Notes under the pieces: model-generated | The model's database searches: none | What the model saw: only the letters and a program-made list of their open reading frames with translations | What the model was told of the DNA's origin: nothing | Position numbers and translations under genes: made by a program | Origin: an uncultured Lachnospiraceae bacterium | Lineage (GTDB): Bacteria; Bacillota; Clostridia; Lachnospirales; Lachnospiraceae | Assembly: GCA_934317005.1 (NCBI GenBank) | Contig: CAKREB010000004.1 | Coordinates: forward strand, 1 to 64,000 | Reading direction: 5' to 3' | Length of the DNA stretch: 64,000 bases | Shown: in pieces, positions 7,140 through 15,111 of the stretch | Position numbering within the stretch: position 1 is the first letter of the stretch | Layout of the letters: every line of letters starts with the position of its first letter

Positions 7140-8228
7140 GTGCAGGATGAAATGGAAACAGATCCACGATGGAAACAAAACGTACAATTTGTAGATAGAG
7201 AACAAATTCAGGACAACCCTAAATATGAAAAAATTGATTTAAAAGGGAAAACAGAACAAGTGAATATGTTACTACAACAGATTCCAAATTTTGTTGCAGC
7301 AGAAACATTATCAAAAGCATTTGTTTTGAAAATTCCAAATGGATTACAGGGGGAACTGATGCGGTTAAAACAGGGGGGATATAGTTCTTTATTACATTTT
7401 AATGGAAAAATAAATGGAACAGCTTCTCTGTATCCAGTAAACATGCAAGCGGTATGTTTATCAGCGTTTTCAGCATTATCCGTTGTAACAGGACAATTTT
7501 TTCTGGCTCGCATTCACAAAGAACTAAAAGAAATTAATGGAAAGCTGACAGAAGTACTGGACTTTTTATATAACGAAAAATTATGTGAATTGGAGGCGGA
7601 GTTTGCTTTTTTATATTATGCGTATGATAATTATTTTGCTATTATGGATAGTGAGATAGAGAAAAGTGCAACGTTATCTAATATTCAAGCAGCAAAAACA
7701 GTTGCATATAAAAATATACTGTTTTTTCGAAGGAAAATTTGTACATTATTTAATCAACCGATTTCAAAGAAGAAATCAGTTACAGAGAATATGTATGTAG
7801 ATTATTTATCAGCTAGAGAAAACTTTAGTTATTCATTAAATTTGTATTGTATTAGTTCTGTTTTGGAAGTGTTTTATGCACAGAATTTTACGAAAGATTA
7901 TGTGGAGTGGATTCAACAAGATATCGAAAAAATAATTTCGGATAATCAGGAAGTTCTCAATAATTCACAGGGAAAAATGGAATGCTATATTAATGCATGT
8001 AAAGGGTTGGATGAAAAGATTTTTGTTGCATCAGACAATGGGGTATGGAGTACAGAAAAAGAAGTGAAACTTAAGGAATTAGACGAAAAAACAAAAATGC
8101 TTAATCCTGGAAACTTAAAGAAGTATGTAGAGATGCTGGGCAATATTCAGAAAAAGTATAATGCTGATTTGGAAATTGGCTGGTGTGATGGTCAAGTATA
8201 TCTTTCGGATTTAAATGAGGCGGTATAG
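7140..8228 (+). CDS. unrecognised protein of GTPase cassette
   Basis: This protein has 362 residues and starts with GTG 9 bp after ACGGAGG. Residues about 100-124 form a hydrophobic helix (AVCLSAFSALSVVTGQFF), followed by KELKEINGKLTEVLDFLYN, a likely coiled coil. The remainder is helical, aromatic-rich and charged, with no motif I can name. It lies about 270 bp after the GTPase with the broken zinc ribbon between, on the same strand, and shares the strong AT bias. It could be an effector or membrane partner of the GTPase; this rests on position only. Confidence 0.65.
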   Translation: MQDEMETDPRWKQNVQFVDREQIQDNPKYEKIDLKGKTEQVNMLLQQIPNFVAAETLSKAFVLKIPNGLQGELMRLKQGGYSSLLHFNGKINGTASLYPVNMQAVCLSAFSALSVVTGQFFLARIHKELKEINGKLTEVLDFLYNEKLCELEAEFAFLYYAYDNYFAIMDSEIEKSATLSNIQAAKTVAYKNILFFRRKICTLFNQPISKKKSVTENMYVDYLSARENFSYSLNLYCISSVLEVFYAQNFTKDYVEWIQQDIEKIISDNQEVLNNSQGKMECYINACKGLDEKIFVASDNGVWSTEKEVKLKELDEKTKMLNPGNLKKYVEMLGNIQKKYNADLEIGWCDGQVYLSDLNEAV

Positions 8229-8301
8229 TATATATTGAACTTAATATACAAATATTTATGTAGTCATATAATTCTAGAAATATAAGGCGCAGCGTGATTT
8301 T

Positions 8302-8535
8302 ATGATAGAATATAAAGGTCAGGCAGAGCAAAGGATAGTGATATCAGTGAAGATTCCAAAAAACAAAAATACAGAAGGTTCCTATTTTGTATCAAGGAAA
8401 AAATATGAATTACAATATTGTTCCAGATGTTATGAAAAATTGCCAAGGAAAGAACAAATCAGACGCAAGATAACAAAATGCTACCAATGTCCCAAGTGTG
8501 GAAAATGGATAAATGAGCGTGGGATTATGTGGTAA
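8302..8535 (+). CDS. small protein with two CxxC pairs (zinc ribbon-like)
   Basis: The protein has 77 residues. YCSRC and CYQCPKC are separated by about 18 residues and likely hold one zinc ion. The N-terminal 40 residues are basic. There is no strong ribosome site before ATG at 8302, so the start is uncertain. It is the last gene of the AT-rich cassette before a repeat element and the AbiL-like pair. It could be a toxin-antitoxin-type small protein or a nucleic-acid binder, but nothing in the sequence decides this. Confidence 0.5.
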   Translation: MIEYKGQAEQRIVISVKIPKNKNTEGSYFVSRKKYELQYCSRCYEKLPRKEQIRRKITKCYQCPKCGKWINERGIMW

Positions 8536-8612
8536 TTTATCTATGTTGTCATACGATGGTTAATATATGGTCGCAGAAATGGGGTTGATCGGTGAAGGTC
8601 GGCTCCATTTTT

Positions 8613-8737
8613 TATGGAATAGGAAACTTTTCGTTTCCTGTTCCATAAAAAACACTCCGTGAGAATGCGTATTTCGCGGAAAAGAAATAAATGCTACGCA
8701 TTCCGCTCAAGCGCGAAAGAGTCGCAAGGGACTCTTT
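8613..8737 (+). repeat. dispersed structured repeat, copy A
   Basis: The element starts with a 15-bp hairpin (TATGGAATAGGAAAC and GTTTCCTGTTCCATA, loop 5). A second stem GAATGCGTA/TACGCATTC overlaps a competing pair GCGGAA/TTCCGC, and a third pair GAGTC/GACTC follows. A similar copy in the same order lies at 59534-59638. No gene is visible in 8536-8849. Confidence 0.75.
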
Positions 8738-8763
8738 GTTCTACACATCATTTCATGAAAGGC

Positions 8764-8843
8764 GTGAGAAAAAATCTTGCACTAACTTGCATTATGTCTG
8801 TAGAATAGTATATAATATGTTGTGAGAAAAAGTCTCACGGAGG
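8764..8843 (+). promoter_or_regulatory. promoter, direct repeat and SD-proximal hairpin of defence pair
   Basis: TTGCAT (8787-8792), an 18-bp spacer and TATAAT (8811-8816) form a promoter. GTGAGAAAAA occurs at 8764 and again at 8822. The second copy pairs (GTGAGA with TCTCAC, 8822-8838) directly against the ribosome site GGAGG at 8839. The arrangement suggests control of transcription and of translation initiation. Confidence 0.6.
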
Positions 8844-8849
8844 TGCGTT

Positions 8850-10106
8850 ATGATTTATGAATTTACATTTTCAAATTTTAGATCCTATCGAAAGGAAGCG
8901 ACGCTGGATTTTGGGGCAAAGCCTATTTCTGAATTTGAAAATACGTTGATACATGGAAAAGATATGGAATTGTTACCGGTTTGTGTTATATATGGGCCAA
9001 ATGGTGGGGGAAAGAGTAGTGTACTTATGGCCATTCAATCTTTGCAAAAAATTGTTTTATCACCGCTTACCCAGTTAGCTTTTATGAAGAAAAAAAGTGA
9101 GCAGTTGTCGGATATTTCATTAGAAGAAATACAAAAAAATATTTCGGACCAGGAGAATGGACAGTTTTTCTATAAATGGGATGAGCAGGGGAGAGAAATG
9201 CCGACAAAATATAGCATTTTGTTTCAAGTTGATGAATGGAAATATCGATATGAATTAAAGGTTAATAAAGATGCAATTTTAGAAGAAAATCTGTATATTC
9301 AGTATAGTGCTGATGAACTGGAAGCGCTTTTTGAAAGAGATACGGAAGGGGTTTATTTATGCGATGAACTCAGAGGGATTGATATAGAAAATATGAATGA
9401 AAGTCTGCCGCTACTTTCTTATATAGGAATGTTTAAAAATATTCCGCAGATAGATCAGGCATTGCGTTTCTTTTTTGGTATTCAAACAATAAATTTTGAT
9501 GCACCAAGAAGGGACAGAACTATATTTATCAAATCGATAGAGAAGGACAAAAGCAGAGTATTAAATGTAATTCAAAGTATGGGAATTGACATTGTTGATA
9601 TTCGGGTCGTGTATAAAGAGGATGGAACGGTTGAAAATGTATATACAAAACATAAGTTGGAAAATGGAAAATGCAGAGAACTGGAGTTGGAGGAAGAATC
9701 CAGTGGAACGAGGAAGATATTCAGCATATTACCCATTATTTTAGCAAGTATCGACAAAGGAAGATTTTTGGTGATCGATGAATTGGATGCAAAACTTCAT
9801 CCGGCATTGCTGCAGGCTATGATAGAATTGTTTACAAATCCTGATATTAATGGAAATGGGGCGCAACTGCTGTTTACCTCGCATGACATGACAACAATGA
9901 ATAATAAAGTATTTCGAAGAGATGAAATATGGTTTTCTGCTATTAATGGAAAGGATGAATCAGTATTGTATTCATTAGTTGATTTTCGAAAAGAAAATGG
10001 CAAAAAGACCAGAAATGATGAAACGTATAGCAAACAATATTTGGAGGGGAGATATGGTGCGGATCCATATTTGAAAAGAATGGTTAATTGGGAGGTAGAA
10101 AATTGA
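8850..10106 (+). CDS. AAA ATPase of AbiL-like (AAA + RloB) defence pair
   Basis: This 418-residue ATPase of the AAA_15/AAA_21 (RloA-like) group has Walker A GPNGGGKSS (49-57). A signature-like ESSGTRKIFSILP, Walker B FLVIDELDAKLHP and the switch histidine in LLFTSHDMTTM follow near the C terminus. The fold is ABC-type, with a coiled insertion between the halves. It overlaps the downstream rloB-like gene by 4 bp. In lactococcal AbiL, an AAA protein (AbiLi) and an RloB protein (AbiLii) together abort phage infection, and this pair has the same composition. A hairpin touches its ribosome site. Function in this host is inferred. Confidence 0.82.
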   Translation: MIYEFTFSNFRSYRKEATLDFGAKPISEFENTLIHGKDMELLPVCVIYGPNGGGKSSVLMAIQSLQKIVLSPLTQLAFMKKKSEQLSDISLEEIQKNISDQENGQFFYKWDEQGREMPTKYSILFQVDEWKYRYELKVNKDAILEENLYIQYSADELEALFERDTEGVYLCDELRGIDIENMNESLPLLSYIGMFKNIPQIDQALRFFFGIQTINFDAPRRDRTIFIKSIEKDKSRVLNVIQSMGIDIVDIRVVYKEDGTVENVYTKHKLENGKCRELELEEESSGTRKIFSILPIILASIDKGRFLVIDELDAKLHPALLQAMIELFTNPDINGNGAQLLFTSHDMTTMNNKVFRRDEIWFSAINGKDESVLYSLVDFRKENGKKTRNDETYSKQYLEGRYGADPYLKRMVNWEVEN

Positions 10107-10792
10107 GTCTTAAGCCAAAGAAAAAGAGTGATGTGAAAAAGATAAAAGAAAAAATGAAACTTAAAGCGAGCAAAATGGACACAAAAGAAATGCTTCCGGT
10201 GTATACGATGATTGTAAGTGAAGGCATTAAAACAGAACCAATTTATTTGAATGCTTTTGTATCAAAAATCAATGAAAAATATAGGAATATGACCAAAGAA
10301 AAGCATATTGAGGTATATGGAACCGGGAGAAATACCAAAGGATTAATTAACTTTATTGATATGAAACGAGCAAATGGTGAATGGGAAAAGTACCAGAAAT
10401 TTTGGTTGGTATATGATAAAGATGATTTCCCTTTGGATAATTTTGATAATACGCAATTTGAAGCAGAGGCAAGAGAGGATGTAACCATGGCTGTTGCGTG
10501 GTCAAATGAAAGCATAGAGTTATGGTTTTTGTTGCATTTTCAAGATTACGTTTCAAACAATGGAAGAGAGCAGTATATCGAATTATTAAATCAATATTTT
10601 GACTATTCAAAAACACAAAAGGATTTATATGATAGACTGTCACAAAATGGTTCAGAAAATGATGCAGTAAAAAGAGCGCGAAAACATTATGAAGAATATA
10701 TTGATGCTGGCATTACAGCACCTTCTGCTATGGTGCCTGTTACGAGAGTATTTGAGTTGGTAGAGGAATTAAGAAAATATCTGAAAGAATAA
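10103..10792 (+). CDS. RloB-like protein, partner of AAA ATPase
   Basis: The protein has 229 residues. After a basic N terminus (KPKKKSDVKKIKEKMKLKASK), the RloB core begins with VSEGIKTEPIYLNAF, followed by FWLVYDKDDFPLDNF and SNESIELWFLLHF. The conserved Glu and the DKDD acid cluster suggest a TOPRIM-like metal site, which would fit a nuclease. The start is TTG at 10103, 7 bp after GGGAGG, overlapping the ATPase stop; an in-frame TTG at 10088 has no ribosome site. The pair is read as an AbiLii homologue. The target, probably nucleic acid, is unknown. Confidence 0.82.
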   Translation: MSLKPKKKSDVKKIKEKMKLKASKMDTKEMLPVYTMIVSEGIKTEPIYLNAFVSKINEKYRNMTKEKHIEVYGTGRNTKGLINFIDMKRANGEWEKYQKFWLVYDKDDFPLDNFDNTQFEAEAREDVTMAVAWSNESIELWFLLHFQDYVSNNGREQYIELLNQYFDYSKTQKDLYDRLSQNGSENDAVKRARKHYEEYIDAGITAPSAMVPVTRVFELVEELRKYLKE

Positions 10793-10915
10793 GATTGTAC
10801 AGACAATCCACCCTGCATCTTCTTTTCCCTACACCTTGCATTCTTCTCCAAAGTTATATATACTTAAATTGTGATAGAAACTTTATTTTTGTGAATAGAG
10901 AAAGGGGTGAGGGCG

Positions 10916-12298
10916 ATGGAGCCAGTACAAATGTTAGGAAATGGCAGTGGAATAGAGATTATTCTTTCGGATGATGCTACAGAGGCATTCATTTTTGTGC
11001 GGAATGCAGCCAAACAGTATACGAGGGAAGAAATTGTGCAGTTGCTCTCAGATGCAGGGGTAACTACTGGTTTACGCAATGATGAGATAAAATTGCTGAT
11101 ACAGGAGAAAAAGGTAGGGAAGAAATACTTTGTTGCACAGAGTAAACAGCCTGTCAATGGAAAAGATGGGTGGTTTGAACTTTTGTTTGATACGGATGTT
11201 GACACGAAGCCAAAAGTATTGCATGATGGTTCTGTCGACTATTCAGAATATGGAAATGTTCCATTTGTGGAGGAGGGACAAAAGATTGCCGTGTACCATC
11301 CGGCAACACCGAGTGAAGATGGTGAGAATTTTAACGGAGAAACGATTGTTGCACAAAAGGGAAAGGAACTTGCCCGTTTAAAAGGAAAGGGGTTTTATGT
11401 TTCTGAGAACGGAAGAGAGTATTTCGCACAGAGTTCCGGAAGGGCAACGTTTCGTAATGACCGCTTGCTGGTGGAAAATGAATTTGTTGTGGATGGAGAT
11501 GTATCTCTTTCGACAGGTGATGTCAACTTTGCCAATGATATTCACATCAGAGGAAATGTGTTGACGGGAGTTAGCGTTGTTTCTGCAAAGGGTTCTATTA
11601 TTGTAGATGGTTATGTGGAAGCATGTGAGCTGTATGCAGGAAAAGATGTTGTATTAAAAAATGGCATGCAGGGAAATGGCAGGGGCAAGATTATTGCCGG
11701 TGGTTCTGTATCGGGTAAGTTTTTCGAGCAGGTACACATTGAATCAGGCGGGGATGTCCGTGCAAATGCCATCATGAACAGCAGGGTTACTGCGACACAG
11801 GATGTGGTGGTGTCAGGAAGGTTTGGTATCATCATTGGTGGAGAGATTCATGCAGAACGCTACATTAGCGCAACGATCATTGGAAATATGGCAGAGGTAC
11901 CTACGAGAATCATGGCAGGCATTGAATTGGATCTGTTTAGTAAATTAATGAAGTTAGAGAAGGATCAGGCTGCCCAGGAGGAAGAACTGCAAAAGATTGT
12001 AAAAGGAATCAATCAGATTGATATATTAATAGAAAAGACAAAGAGAGAAGATTTGAGTATGAAGAAGGTCATGCTGATCCGTGGAAAGATTGAAAAGGAA
12101 AATCAGATCAATGAGCTTGTCAAAGAGAAGCAAAAGGTGATGGATCAGATGAGCCGGGCAAATATGGCGAAGATTACAGTGCAAAAGACTTTGTATCCCG
12201 GTACGAAGATTACCATAAATGGAGTGAGTACGGCAATCACCGAGGAGCAGAGTCATGTGGAGATCAGTGCAAAGGGTTCTGTTATAGAGATCAATTGA
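10916..12298 (+). CDS. DUF342 (FapA-like) polymer-forming protein
   Basis: This 460-residue protein has an N-terminal domain of about 150 residues. Residues about 170-340 are a right-handed beta-solenoid region full of G-V/I-x-V repeats (FVVDGDVSLSTGDVNF, IHIRGNVLTGVSVVSAKGS, GKIIAGGSVSG), characteristic of DUF342/FapA. A coiled-coil stretch at 345-420 follows, then a small beta tail. ATG at 10916 follows AAAGGGG by 8 bp. Family members are linked to flagellar assembly or cell-surface scaffolding, though their mechanism is poorly known. It leads a three-gene set with a 58-residue protein and a TPR protein, immediately before spoIIA. Confidence 0.85.
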   Translation: MEPVQMLGNGSGIEIILSDDATEAFIFVRNAAKQYTREEIVQLLSDAGVTTGLRNDEIKLLIQEKKVGKKYFVAQSKQPVNGKDGWFELLFDTDVDTKPKVLHDGSVDYSEYGNVPFVEEGQKIAVYHPATPSEDGENFNGETIVAQKGKELARLKGKGFYVSENGREYFAQSSGRATFRNDRLLVENEFVVDGDVSLSTGDVNFANDIHIRGNVLTGVSVVSAKGSIIVDGYVEACELYAGKDVVLKNGMQGNGRGKIIAGGSVSGKFFEQVHIESGGDVRANAIMNSRVTATQDVVVSGRFGIIIGGEIHAERYISATIIGNMAEVPTRIMAGIELDLFSKLMKLEKDQAAQEEELQKIVKGINQIDILIEKTKREDLSMKKVMLIRGKIEKENQINELVKEKQKVMDQMSRANMAKITVQKTLYPGTKITINGVSTAITEEQSHVEISAKGSVIEIN

Positions 12299-12360
12299 TG
12301 ACAGGCTGTGTCGATATTTGCGGAGAATAATAATTGATGATTAGATGGAGGTAGTGTAAG

Positions 12361-12537
12361 ATGAATTTTGAGGCAGAATTAGCAAAATTTCAGCCGAGCC
12401 TTGACATAGAACAGGCAGAAGATGCAATTTATGGAAATAATACAACCGATGTAACGGACATCCTTCAGTCAGTATTAGCAGGTGCAAAAGAAACAGGTAA
12501 AAATAATAATTCTGTAGAATGGGTGGAGGAGTCATGA
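12361..12537 (+). CDS. 58-residue acidic protein between DUF342 and TPR genes
   Basis: A short gene with a strong ribosome site (TGGAGG, 9 bp before ATG) encodes 58 residues starting MNFEAELAKFQPSLDIEQAE. It is acidic, soluble and predicted helical, with DVTDILQSVLAGAKE in the middle. Its stop overlaps the next ATG by 4 bp (ATGA), so translation is coupled to the TPR gene. I do not recognise the family. Its placement suggests it is an adaptor for the DUF342 or TPR protein. Confidence 0.75.
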   Translation: MNFEAELAKFQPSLDIEQAEDAIYGNNTTDVTDILQSVLAGAKETGKNNNSVEWVEES

Positions 12538-13985
12538 ATTGTCCAAGATGTAATGCAAGAGTAGCTTTCACGAAAAACCGCTGTGATAATTGTGGGCAGG
12601 ATCTGGTTGCTTACCGTAAGATTATCAGTGTATCAAATGTATATTATAACAAAGGTCTGGAGCAGGCAAAGGTACGGGATCTGTCAGGAGCAATCCTTTC
12701 CTTGCGAAAGAGTCTGGAGTTTAATAAGTGTAATACGAATGCCAGAAATTTATTGGGATTGATTTATTTTGAAGCTGGGGAGATTGTTTCGGCTTTGAGT
12801 GAATGGGTTATCAGCAAGCACTTTCAAGGGGAAGATAACGATGCGGATGGATATATTCATGCCGTTCAGTCAGATCCTAACAAGCTTGAGATGTATAACC
12901 AGACGATCAAAAAGTATAATGCAGCGTTGTATTCTGCGCGGCATGGGGATGGAGATATGGCGATCATTCAGTTGAAAAAGGTTGTTAATCTCAATCCGAA
13001 GTTCATACGTGCCAATCAGTTGTTGGCTCTTTTATACATGATGAATGGCAAGAAGGATAACCGGGTTCGTGCAAAGAAGCTTTTGGTACACATTAGTAAG
13101 ATTGATGTGACAAATACGACAACGATCCGTTATCTGAAAGAGCTTTCCGATGTGCATCTGAAGGGAGAGGCTCCGGCACCAAAGCCTGCTGCAGAGAAAA
13201 AAGCACCGGAGGTGCGTAAGACACTGCCGCGTGTGGAGAATGATGCCTATAAGACGATTACACCGTATAAGGAAGAAAAACCGTCTATCCTGCCATTTGT
13301 CAATGTGATCATTGGTGTGGTGATTGGAATGGCTCTGATGGGATTTTTGATCATTCCGCATATTCAGGCAAGTAAGTCGAATAAGGCAAACACGGAGTTT
13401 AAGAAGTACAGTGAACAGAAGGCAGCGAATGACAGCAGTCTTTCGTCCTTGCAGAATGAAAACAGTAAGTTAACAGAAGAGCTGAATGCTCTCAAGAAAA
13501 AGTATGAGAATACGGGCAGTGGAGATGCTTCGGACAGTGGTGCGACGCAGCAGGAATCATACAATAGTCTGTTCGCAGCAGTACAGTATTATATGGATGA
13601 TGATAAGCTCAATGCCGCTAAGAGTCTGTTAGAGATCAATAGTAAGACGTTATCGGACGAAAAGACAAAGGAATTGTATAAGAAGTTGAAAAAAGATACG
13701 TTTGAAGAGGCATCAGACAATTACTTCCAAAAAGGACGTGATGCTTACAATGGTCAGGGCGATTATGCAGGTAAAAAGGACTATGATAAAGCAATCTCAC
13801 TGTTAGAAAAGTCCTTAGAGTACAATGAGGATAATACAGATGCCATGTATTTTATGGGACGCTGTTATCAGCAGAAGTCTGATACGGATCAGGCAAAGGA
13901 ATACTATAATAAGATTTTAGATAATTATCCGGATTCGGCAAGAGTGTCAGAGGCACAGCAGAGAATGCGCGAACTGGGTGAATAG
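12534..13985 (+). CDS. zinc-ribbon, TPR and membrane-anchored protein
   Basis: This protein has 483 residues. The N-terminal ribbon CPRCNARVAFTKNRCDNCG (3-21) should bind zinc. TPR helices fill about 35-190 and recur after about 345 (DAMYFMGRCYQQKSDTDQAKEYYNKIL). One membrane segment (LPFVNVIIGVVIGMALMGFL) lies near 255-277, followed by a coiled coil (SLSSLQNENSKLTEELNALKKKY). The ribbon and first TPRs should be cytoplasmic and the second TPR set outside. The ATG at 12534 is 4 bp inside the previous gene. The architecture suggests a scaffold; the pathway is not recognised. Confidence 0.75.
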   Translation: MNCPRCNARVAFTKNRCDNCGQDLVAYRKIISVSNVYYNKGLEQAKVRDLSGAILSLRKSLEFNKCNTNARNLLGLIYFEAGEIVSALSEWVISKHFQGEDNDADGYIHAVQSDPNKLEMYNQTIKKYNAALYSARHGDGDMAIIQLKKVVNLNPKFIRANQLLALLYMMNGKKDNRVRAKKLLVHISKIDVTNTTTIRYLKELSDVHLKGEAPAPKPAAEKKAPEVRKTLPRVENDAYKTITPYKEEKPSILPFVNVIIGVVIGMALMGFLIIPHIQASKSNKANTEFKKYSEQKAANDSSLSSLQNENSKLTEELNALKKKYENTGSGDASDSGATQQESYNSLFAAVQYYMDDDKLNAAKSLLEINSKTLSDEKTKELYKKLKKDTFEEASDNYFQKGRDAYNGQGDYAGKKDYDKAISLLEKSLEYNEDNTDAMYFMGRCYQQKSDTDQAKEYYNKILDNYPDSARVSEAQQRMRELGE

Positions 13986-14081
13986 AGAACACAAAGAGAA
14001 GATGATAGGAAAGCGCAGTAAAATTCGCTGCGTATCAAAGCAGTATGACGATGGCGAGAGAGCCGGAAGTTATATGAGATA

Positions 14082-14132
14082 AAAGACCTGTCAGAGGATA
14101 CAAGGTTTCGTATACTCTGACAGGTCTTTTTG
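14082..14132 (+). terminator. Rho-independent terminator of DUF342-TPR set
   Basis: AAAGACCTGTCAGAG and CTCTGACAGGTCTTTTT form a perfect stem of about 15 bp followed by T residues. It separates the upstream cassette from spoIIA. Confidence 0.92.
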
Positions 14133-14283
14133 CGTCATAGAAAACTTTTCGCATTCTATGATGTAAAAACGTTCGTACGGTAATGGTGTGCAAAAGCAGG
14201 CATACGGATGTTGAACTTTTGCAAAGATAAGTAAAAGGGAAGGAGAATCATCGCTTGATCAAAATGCGATGAAAGGTGACAGG

Positions 14284-14673
14284 ATGGTACAGATGGAGCA
14301 GGAAAGGGTACATTATGAATTGTATCAGAATTGTTTGGTGATCTATGTGACAGATGATCTGGATCACCACACGGTCAAGCAGTTAAGGGAATATTCCGAC
14401 CGTTTGATCGAGGCAGGCAATATGAAGCATATTATTTTTGATTTTACGAATGTGGGATTTATGGACAGCTCAGGCATCGGTCTGATCATGGGACGTTATA
14501 AGAAAGTGATGTTTTTAGGTGGACGGGCAGCAGTGACAAATGTAGGAGAAGTGGTAAATCGTATTTTTACATTGTCGGGACTGTATCAGATCATAGAAAA
14601 ATATGACACGGTGCAAGAGGCAGTGCAGAATCTGCTAAGAAGCAGAAGGGAAGGAGAAATTGGCAGGCTATGA
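14284..14673 (+). CDS. spoIIAA: anti-sigma F factor antagonist SpoIIAA
   Basis: This 129-residue STAS-domain protein has the regulatory serine in FMDSSGIGLIMGRYK (Ser63 with this start). When unphosphorylated it binds SpoIIAB and frees SigF in the forespore; SpoIIAB phosphorylates it and SpoIIE reverses that. The ATG at 14284 follows AAAGGTG by 5 bp; an upstream in-frame ATG at 14269 has no ribosome site. It is the first gene of the spoIIA operon and overlaps spoIIAB by 4 bp. Confidence 0.95.
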   Translation: MVQMEQERVHYELYQNCLVIYVTDDLDHHTVKQLREYSDRLIEAGNMKHIIFDFTNVGFMDSSGIGLIMGRYKKVMFLGGRAAVTNVGEVVNRIFTLSGLYQIIEKYDTVQEAVQNLLRSRREGEIGRL

Positions 14674-15089
14674 GATTAATAATCGAAAGTGTTTCGGAGA
14701 ATGAAGCATTTGCAAGAACGGTGGTAGCAGCATATATTACCAGATTGGATCCGACATTAGAGGAGTTAGCAGATGTAAAGACAGCCGTGTCGGAGGCGGT
14801 CACAAATAGTATCATTCATGGGTATGGCAGCAGAAAGGGAGAAATAGAGCTGCGTTGTGAAATAGAGAGAAGCGAGGTCTTTATAGAAGTGCAGGATCAG
14901 GGAGTGGGAATTGCAGACATTGAGAAAGCAATGGAGCCGCTGTATACGACAAAACCGGAATGGGAACGCTCCGGAATGGGATTTGCTTTTATGGAAGCCT
15001 TTATGGATTCTTTGGAAGTGGTTTCTGTCTTAGGACAGGGGACAACGGTGCGGATGCGAAAAAGAATAGGAAAGGAGCGGGAGAAATAG
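14670..15089 (+). CDS. spoIIAB: anti-sigma F factor SpoIIAB (serine kinase)
   Basis: This 139-residue GHKL-fold protein has an N-box AVSEAVTNSIIHGYG (about 39-53), G1 VQDQGVGI and the ATP-lid motif RSGMGFAFMEAFMD. It holds SigF inactive in the pre-divisional and mother cell and phosphorylates SpoIIAA. Its ATG overlaps the spoIIAA stop, which supports balanced synthesis of the two partners. Confidence 0.95.
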   Translation: MRLIIESVSENEAFARTVVAAYITRLDPTLEELADVKTAVSEAVTNSIIHGYGSRKGEIELRCEIERSEVFIEVQDQGVGIADIEKAMEPLYTTKPEWERSGMGFAFMEAFMDSLEVVSVLGQGTTVRMRKRIGKEREK

Positions 15090-15111
15090 GTTCTCTGTAT
15101 CAGTAGGTGCG

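Noticed and set aside
1..10800. Integrated element with att sites at tRNA-Leu
   Set aside because: Neither an integrase nor a repeat of the tRNA 3' end was seen, so an integrated element cannot be claimed from this window.
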